Assembly: GCA_031415655.1 (NCBI GenBank)
Contig: JANOSD010000033.1
Location: 17,961-81,960 of the forward strand
DNA from: JAKOVR01 sp031415655
GTDB lineage: Bacteria > Actinomycetota > Acidimicrobiia > Acidimicrobiales > Acidimicrobilacustridaceae
Length of the DNA stretch: 64,000 bases
Direction: 5' to 3'
Shown: one piece after another, positions 59,885 to 64,000 of the stretch
Numbering within the stretch: position 1 is the first letter of the stretch
Layout of the letters: every line of letters begins with the position of its first letter
Notes under the pieces: generated by a model
Databases searched by the model: none
The model's input: the letters and a program-made list of their open reading frames with translations, nothing else
What the model was told of the DNA's origin: nothing
Position numbers and translations under genes: made by a program

Positions 59885-61609
59885 GTGGGCCCACTCCCCG
59901 GCGAACGGAAAGGCTCATTCGATGCCGCCCGCCGCCAGGCGGGGAAGGTTCGCCGAGAGGCGGAGCGGGCCGGTTGGTATGCCCGATCGATTCGGCAGGA
60001 TCGACACTCCTGGAGCGACCGTCCCGTGCTCTTCGTGATCGCCCAGCCGCGCACGGGCTCGTACCTCCTGCTCGACTTGTTGTCGCAAGATCCCGGGGTG
60101 ATCTCCGTCGATGAACCCCTCAACCGCGACCGTCACGCCATGCTCGAACTCCACGTTCCGCGCGTCGCAAGGGAACACCTCGACGACACACTGGCAGAGC
60201 CGTTCACCCGTGATCACCGTCCTTCGCTCGTGGTGGCCAAACTGTTCATCGGGCAACTCCAACTGGCACGGCTCGGTATCCGAGAGCTCGTCCACCGGTA
60301 CCCCCGGGCCACGTTCGTCGTGCTCTATCGGCGTTCGCTACTCGACCAGTTCGTATCGCTGAAAATCGCCGATCGTACGGGGCAATGGCGGAGCACGGAC
60401 GCGTTAACTGGCGAACCGCCCGATGACGTGGAGTTGACGTTCAGGAGTGACGAGCTTCGTCGGTACGCCGAGGCCCAGCGCAGTCACTACACCGACCTCG
60501 CCCGGCAGCTTCCCGCCCACGTGGGTTGGATCGCCTATGAGAATCTGGCGGCCGATCTCGCCAATCCAGATCGGTCCGCCTTGGAAGCCACGCTCGCCAA
60601 GCTCATCGGCCGCGCGCCACCGCCAATCGGCGATCAGCAACTCCAACGCCAACGAACCCGACCGCTCGACGACATCGTTCCCGATCTCAAAAGCGTGGTG
60701 CCCGACCCGAACGTGGACTGGCTCTGGCTCGGCCATTCGTCTGTTCCCCCGGGTGAACGTTCACCACGATTTGGGCAGACCGATGGGCTCACTGCCAGCC
60801 TTCGAGTTGCTGTTGCGATCGGTCGCGATCTTGTCAACGAGTTGCCTTGGAAGGTTCGATCCCACCGGCTGGATCGATCAGCATGGACCGACCGGCGGGT
60901 GTTGTTCTTGTTGAGCGAGCCTCGGAGCGGCACCCACCTGCTGCATGACTATCTCTCCCAGCAGGACGGTTGGTCCATCGACGAGGAACCGCTCGACCCC
61001 ACCGATCCCGAACGGGCGCTCGGCTGCTCCCCCAACGAGGCCCGACACCTTCTCGATCGCACCCTCGGCGCGCTCGACGGCGATGTCGCGGGAGGGGGCA
61101 TCATGCTCGGACACCTCTACCACCATCGTCTCTCGCTCGGTGAGCTTCAGCGTCGGTATCCCAACGCCAGGTTCGTGGTGCTGTGGCGGGCCAGCCTGCT
61201 CGACCAGTACGTATCGCACCGGACCGCACAGGACACCGGAATCTGGGTTCGCCGCACCTCGGAAACCGCCGCCACCGCGACCGATCCCACCGCGACCGAC
61301 CCGCCAATGATCGTCGTCTCACCATCGGAGCTACGACGGTATTGCGACGACCGGCGGCGAGCCCACCAGCGGGTGCGGCGACAACTTGGCAACGCGGCGG
61401 CGTGGGTCCGTTACGAAGATCTCGTCGCCGACCCCGGTGTCCATCTCGGCCGGGTTCTGGCCCCACACGTCGACGACTGGACTGCCCAAGGGTTTCGGAT
61501 CGTGGCCCCGCCGTCGGTGGCCCGGCTGGCCCGCCGTCCGGCGAGCGAGCGCATTGTGGACGTCCAAGCGGTAGTGCCTGACCCCGATGCGCCATGGCTT
61601 TGGCTCTGA
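59885..61609 (+). CDS. Tandem sulfotransferase-domain protein
   Basis: A 574-aa protein made of two homologous halves (about 1-285 and 300-574). Each half begins with a PAPS-loop-like motif, VIAQPRTGSYLLLDLLSQ and LLSEPRSGTHLLHDYLSQ, and contains the RYPRATFVVLYRRSLLDQFVS / RYPNARFVVLWRASLLDQYVS block (the 3'-phosphate-binding R and S). Both halves end with an identical pattern, VVPDPNVDWLWL and VVPDPDAPWLWL. It is related to Stf0-type enzymes that sulfate trehalose or lipids. The duplication within one chain is unusual. GTG start at 59885. Confidence 0.85.
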   Translation: MGPLPGERKGSFDAARRQAGKVRREAERAGWYARSIRQDRHSWSDRPVLFVIAQPRTGSYLLLDLLSQDPGVISVDEPLNRDRHAMLELHVPRVAREHLDDTLAEPFTRDHRPSLVVAKLFIGQLQLARLGIRELVHRYPRATFVVLYRRSLLDQFVSLKIADRTGQWRSTDALTGEPPDDVELTFRSDELRRYAEAQRSHYTDLARQLPAHVGWIAYENLAADLANPDRSALEATLAKLIGRAPPPIGDQQLQRQRTRPLDDIVPDLKSVVPDPNVDWLWLGHSSVPPGERSPRFGQTDGLTASLRVAVAIGRDLVNELPWKVRSHRLDRSAWTDRRVLFLLSEPRSGTHLLHDYLSQQDGWSIDEEPLDPTDPERALGCSPNEARHLLDRTLGALDGDVAGGGIMLGHLYHHRLSLGELQRRYPNARFVVLWRASLLDQYVSHRTAQDTGIWVRRTSETAATATDPTATDPPMIVVSPSELRRYCDDRRRAHQRVRRQLGNAAAWVRYEDLVADPGVHLGRVLAPHVDDWTAQGFRIVAPPSVARLARRPASERIVDVQAVVPDPDAPWLWL

Positions 61610-61707
61610 ACGTTTCCGCCAGCCCGTGAGCCTTCCGAAACCCATCAGACCGCAGCACTCATCGCAGCACGAGTGCTCTCGACGGGCCGATTGGTAAGCC
61701 GCAAAGA

Positions 61708-63900
61708 TCAGGACTTCAGGAGGAACTCGGCGGCGTCCTCGTCGGTGAAATACAGGGCCACTTCGGCGGCGAGCACCGGATGGTTCGACAGATCGGGGTC
61801 GGCGGCCACCAACTCGATCGCCACCTCACGGGCCCGCTCCACCCACTCCCGATCCCGGCGAAGCGAGGCCAACCGCAGGTCGTTCTGCCCCTTCTGTCGT
61901 TCGCCCATCAAGGTGCCCTCACCGCGAAGATCGAGGTCGATCTCAGCCAACTCGAATCCGTCGTTGGACCGCACCAGCGCTTCGAGACGGGCGACGGCGT
62001 AGGCGCGTTCCTCGCCGTCAGCGCCGGTGGGATCGCTCACGAGCACACAATGCGAAAGGTGCGACCCTCGACCGACCCGACCGCGCAACTGATGGAGCTG
62101 CGCGATTCCGAATCGATCGGCATCGAGGATCACCATCACGGTGGCATTGGGTACGTCGACACCAACTTCGATCACGGTGGTGGCCACCAGAACGTCGAGC
62201 GCACCGGCACGAAACGCGGTCATCACCGGCTCCTTTTCGGAAGACTTCATGCGCCCATGGAGGAGCCCCACCCGAAGGCCATCGAGTTCTCCGCCTGGGA
62301 TAGTGAGCCGCTCGAACGTCTCCTCGGCCGATGCCACCTCGAGCTTCTCGCTCTCTTCGATGAGGGGACACACCACGTAGATCTGACGTCCGGTTTCGAC
62401 CTCGTTGCGCACCAACTGCCACGCCCCGGTCTCGTCGAGCAAGGTGCGGGCCCATGTGGTGCGGATCGGCTGGCGTCCGGCGGGCAACTCATCGAGAACG
62501 CTGACATCAAGGTCGCCGTAGACCGTCATTGCGGCCGTTCGCGGGATCGGGGTTGCGGTCATCACCAAGACGTCAGGCATGAGGTCGGAGCGACTCTTGT
62601 CCCGTAGCGCCGCTCGTTGCTCCACGCCGAACCGGTGCTGCTCATCGATCACCACGGCACCAAGGGACGCGAACTCCACGCCGGCTTGGATGAGCGCGTG
62701 CGTGCCGATGGCGATATCGACCGACCCGTCCGCCAGCCCGGCGAGCAGCCGCCGTCGCTCCGCCGCGGTGGTGCGGTTGGTAAGCAACGCCACCACGAGA
62801 GGCCGGTCCGCCCCGGCCCCCGCGAACAACGACGAGCCTTCGGCGGCCGGCACGGCGAATCCGTCGAGCAAGGTGCGGATTCCGAGGTAGTGCTGCTCTG
62901 CCAGCACCTCGGTGGGAGCCATCAACGCCCCCTGATGGCCGCCCTGCACCCCCGCAAGAAGCGTGGCGACGGCCACCACGGTCTTTCCGGAACCGACGTC
63001 GCCTTGCAGGAGGCGGTGCATTGGGTGGGAGCGGGCGAGGTCGATGCCGATCTCGGAAATCGTGCGCTCCTGTGCTCCCGTGAGGGGGAACGGCAACCGC
63101 TCGAAGAACCGGGTGACCAGGGATGCGGGCGCCGGCTTTCCACGATCGAGGCCGCGGACATCGTGGGCGATCCCGCGTGCCGTGGCCGCCAGCTCGGTCT
63201 TGCGCCGCACCAGTTCCATCTGCACGCGCAACAGTTCGTCGAACACGAGCCGACGGCGCGCCTCGTGCACCTCTTTCATATTCTCCGGTGCGTGGATCCA
63301 CCGGAAGGCCGAGGTGCGATCGCACAGGTCCCACCGGTCGAGCACCTCCGCGGGTACGGGCTCTGCGAACGTGCCCGCCCGCCGGAACACCTGCGGGAGC
63401 AGCCCGGCGATGTCCCAGCTCATGAGTCCGGCCTTTTCGGACTGGGGGTAGACCGGGATGATTCGCCCGGTTTTGTCGCCCACCAGATCGACCACCGGGT
63501 TCGTCATCTGACGAACGCCATCGAACACCTCGACCTTGCCGAATACCACCGCATCCATCCCAGCCTGGAGTTGGCGTTCGCGCCACGGTTGGTTGAAGAA
63601 CGTGAGCTTGAGACGGTGCCGACCGTCCGACACCGTGGCCGTCACCAACTTCTTGCGGCTCTTCGTCTGCCGGCTTTCCACCCGATCCACGGTGACGAGC
63701 ACGGCGGCCTCTTCGCCGACGGCCAAGTCGGCGATCATTGCTTGTTTGGTGCGGTCGATGTACCGCCGGGGGTAGTAGGTGAGGAGGTCGAGGATGGTGT
63801 GGATCCCCACCTTGGAAATCTTCTCAACCGTCTTGGGTCCGACCCCGACGAGTGCATCGATCGGCCGAGCCGCCAACCGGTTGAGCGTGACGGACTCCAT
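61708..63900 (-). CDS. recG: ATP-dependent DNA helicase RecG
   Basis: RecG reverses stalled forks and migrates Holliday junctions. The 730-aa product has the wedge/OB domain (VGPKTVEKISKVGIHTILDLLTYYPRRYID), Walker A LQGDVGSGKTVVAVATL, VIDEQHRFGVEQR (DEQH), MTATPIPRTAAMTVYGDLD, and the C-terminal TRG region (HQLRGRVGRGSHLSHCVLVSD). All helicase motifs are intact. The ATG at 63900 is fixed by TAGTGT 8 bases upstream (63909-63914). A longer frame to the right edge translates a GS-repeat and is promoter DNA. Confidence 0.97.
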   Translation of the reverse strand: MESVTLNRLAARPIDALVGVGPKTVEKISKVGIHTILDLLTYYPRRYIDRTKQAMIADLAVGEEAAVLVTVDRVESRQTKSRKKLVTATVSDGRHRLKLTFFNQPWRERQLQAGMDAVVFGKVEVFDGVRQMTNPVVDLVGDKTGRIIPVYPQSEKAGLMSWDIAGLLPQVFRRAGTFAEPVPAEVLDRWDLCDRTSAFRWIHAPENMKEVHEARRRLVFDELLRVQMELVRRKTELAATARGIAHDVRGLDRGKPAPASLVTRFFERLPFPLTGAQERTISEIGIDLARSHPMHRLLQGDVGSGKTVVAVATLLAGVQGGHQGALMAPTEVLAEQHYLGIRTLLDGFAVPAAEGSSLFAGAGADRPLVVALLTNRTTAAERRRLLAGLADGSVDIAIGTHALIQAGVEFASLGAVVIDEQHRFGVEQRAALRDKSRSDLMPDVLVMTATPIPRTAAMTVYGDLDVSVLDELPAGRQPIRTTWARTLLDETGAWQLVRNEVETGRQIYVVCPLIEESEKLEVASAEETFERLTIPGGELDGLRVGLLHGRMKSSEKEPVMTAFRAGALDVLVATTVIEVGVDVPNATVMVILDADRFGIAQLHQLRGRVGRGSHLSHCVLVSDPTGADGEERAYAVARLEALVRSNDGFELAEIDLDLRGEGTLMGERQKGQNDLRLASLRRDREWVERAREVAIELVAADPDLSNHPVLAAEVALYFTDEDAAEFLLKS

Positions 63901-63931
63901 CCCGCCCGACACTACCGATCCCGCGCCGAAA

Positions 63932-63967
63932 CCCGAGCCCACCCCAAAACCCGAGCCCACCCCAAAA
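63932..63967 (-). repeat. 18-bp G-rich direct repeats upstream of recG
   Basis: Two exact copies of an 18-bp unit (63932-63949 and 63950-63967; on the recG strand they carry GGGGTGGG and GGG tracts) and a partial third lie just upstream of the recG -10 box. Four or more G-tracts of at least three with loops of 1-4 bases meet the G-quadruplex rule. Confidence 0.7.
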
Positions 63968-64000
63968 CCCGAGCCCGATCCCGAACTGGGCACACATTCT

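Overview
The window is high-GC, gene-dense chromosomal DNA of an actinobacterium. The clues are the Gram-positive type of Tad pilus locus, a 6C-like small RNA, zinc-ribbon and SPFH proteins, Ser/Thr kinases with FHA partners, TANNNT -10 boxes placed 6-8 bases before many start codons (leaderless mRNAs), and a secreted protein with repeated 'TPxRxxDTR...VDVVGYY' domains. The overall gene style fits Acidimicrobiia (Microtrichales/Ilumatobacter-like), but no rRNA or tRNA gene is present to settle this. I saw no tRNA, rRNA, CRISPR array, prophage or complete insertion sequence.

Layout. 1-2.6 kb: ybeY and phoH, then a hypothetical gene and an excisionase-type HTH protein. 2.9-10.3 kb: a translationally coupled Tad locus (cpaB-tadZ-tadA-tadB-tadC-pilin-tadE-tadF-tadG) without a visible prepilin peptidase. 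10.4-20 kb: sulfatase lipoprotein, SPFH protein plus Tim44-like zinc-ribbon partner, a small zinc ribbon, an MFS exporter, murF, ddl and an SMP-30 lactonase. 20-26.9 kb: a TetR regulator divergent from a four-gene coupled operon (fatty acyl reductase fused to a HAD phosphatase, MDR dehydrogenase, LarA-like protein, PlsC acyltransferase), which is the best candidate here for an uncharacterised lipid pathway. 27-30 kb: four small lipoproteins, two of them a tandem duplication, and a DUF4190 protein. 30-39.7 kb: GntR/aconitase pair, HAD-PlsC fusion, 6C-like RNA, LysR regulator, acyl-CoA carboxylase carboxyltransferase, DUF5655 protein, and a TetR/diiron-protein operon with two near-identical operators.

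39.7-44.7 kb is a decayed zone. It holds a glutaminase pseudogene broken by frameshifts and an internal deletion, several orphan small genes, and copies of a 151-bp repeat with 12-bp terminal inverted repeats. The repeat also occurs at 37.8 kb (partial) and at 59.5 kb (complete).

44.7-64 kb: two Ser/Thr kinases and an FHA protein, a repeat-domain secreted protein, an SGNH hydrolase, an MpaB-like protein, a DUF3048 protein, an aldehyde dehydrogenase, a GT-C type membrane glycosyltransferase with a His/Ala-rich loop, an MBL hydrolase, type II isopentenyl-diphosphate isomerase, a tandem sulfotransferase and recG.

Functionally the window combines cell-envelope work (murF, ddl, Tad pilus, lipoproteins, glycosyltransferase, sulfotransferase), lipid metabolism (reductase operon, two PlsC proteins, carboxyltransferase, diiron protein, isomerase) and core functions (ybeY, phoH, aconitase, recG).
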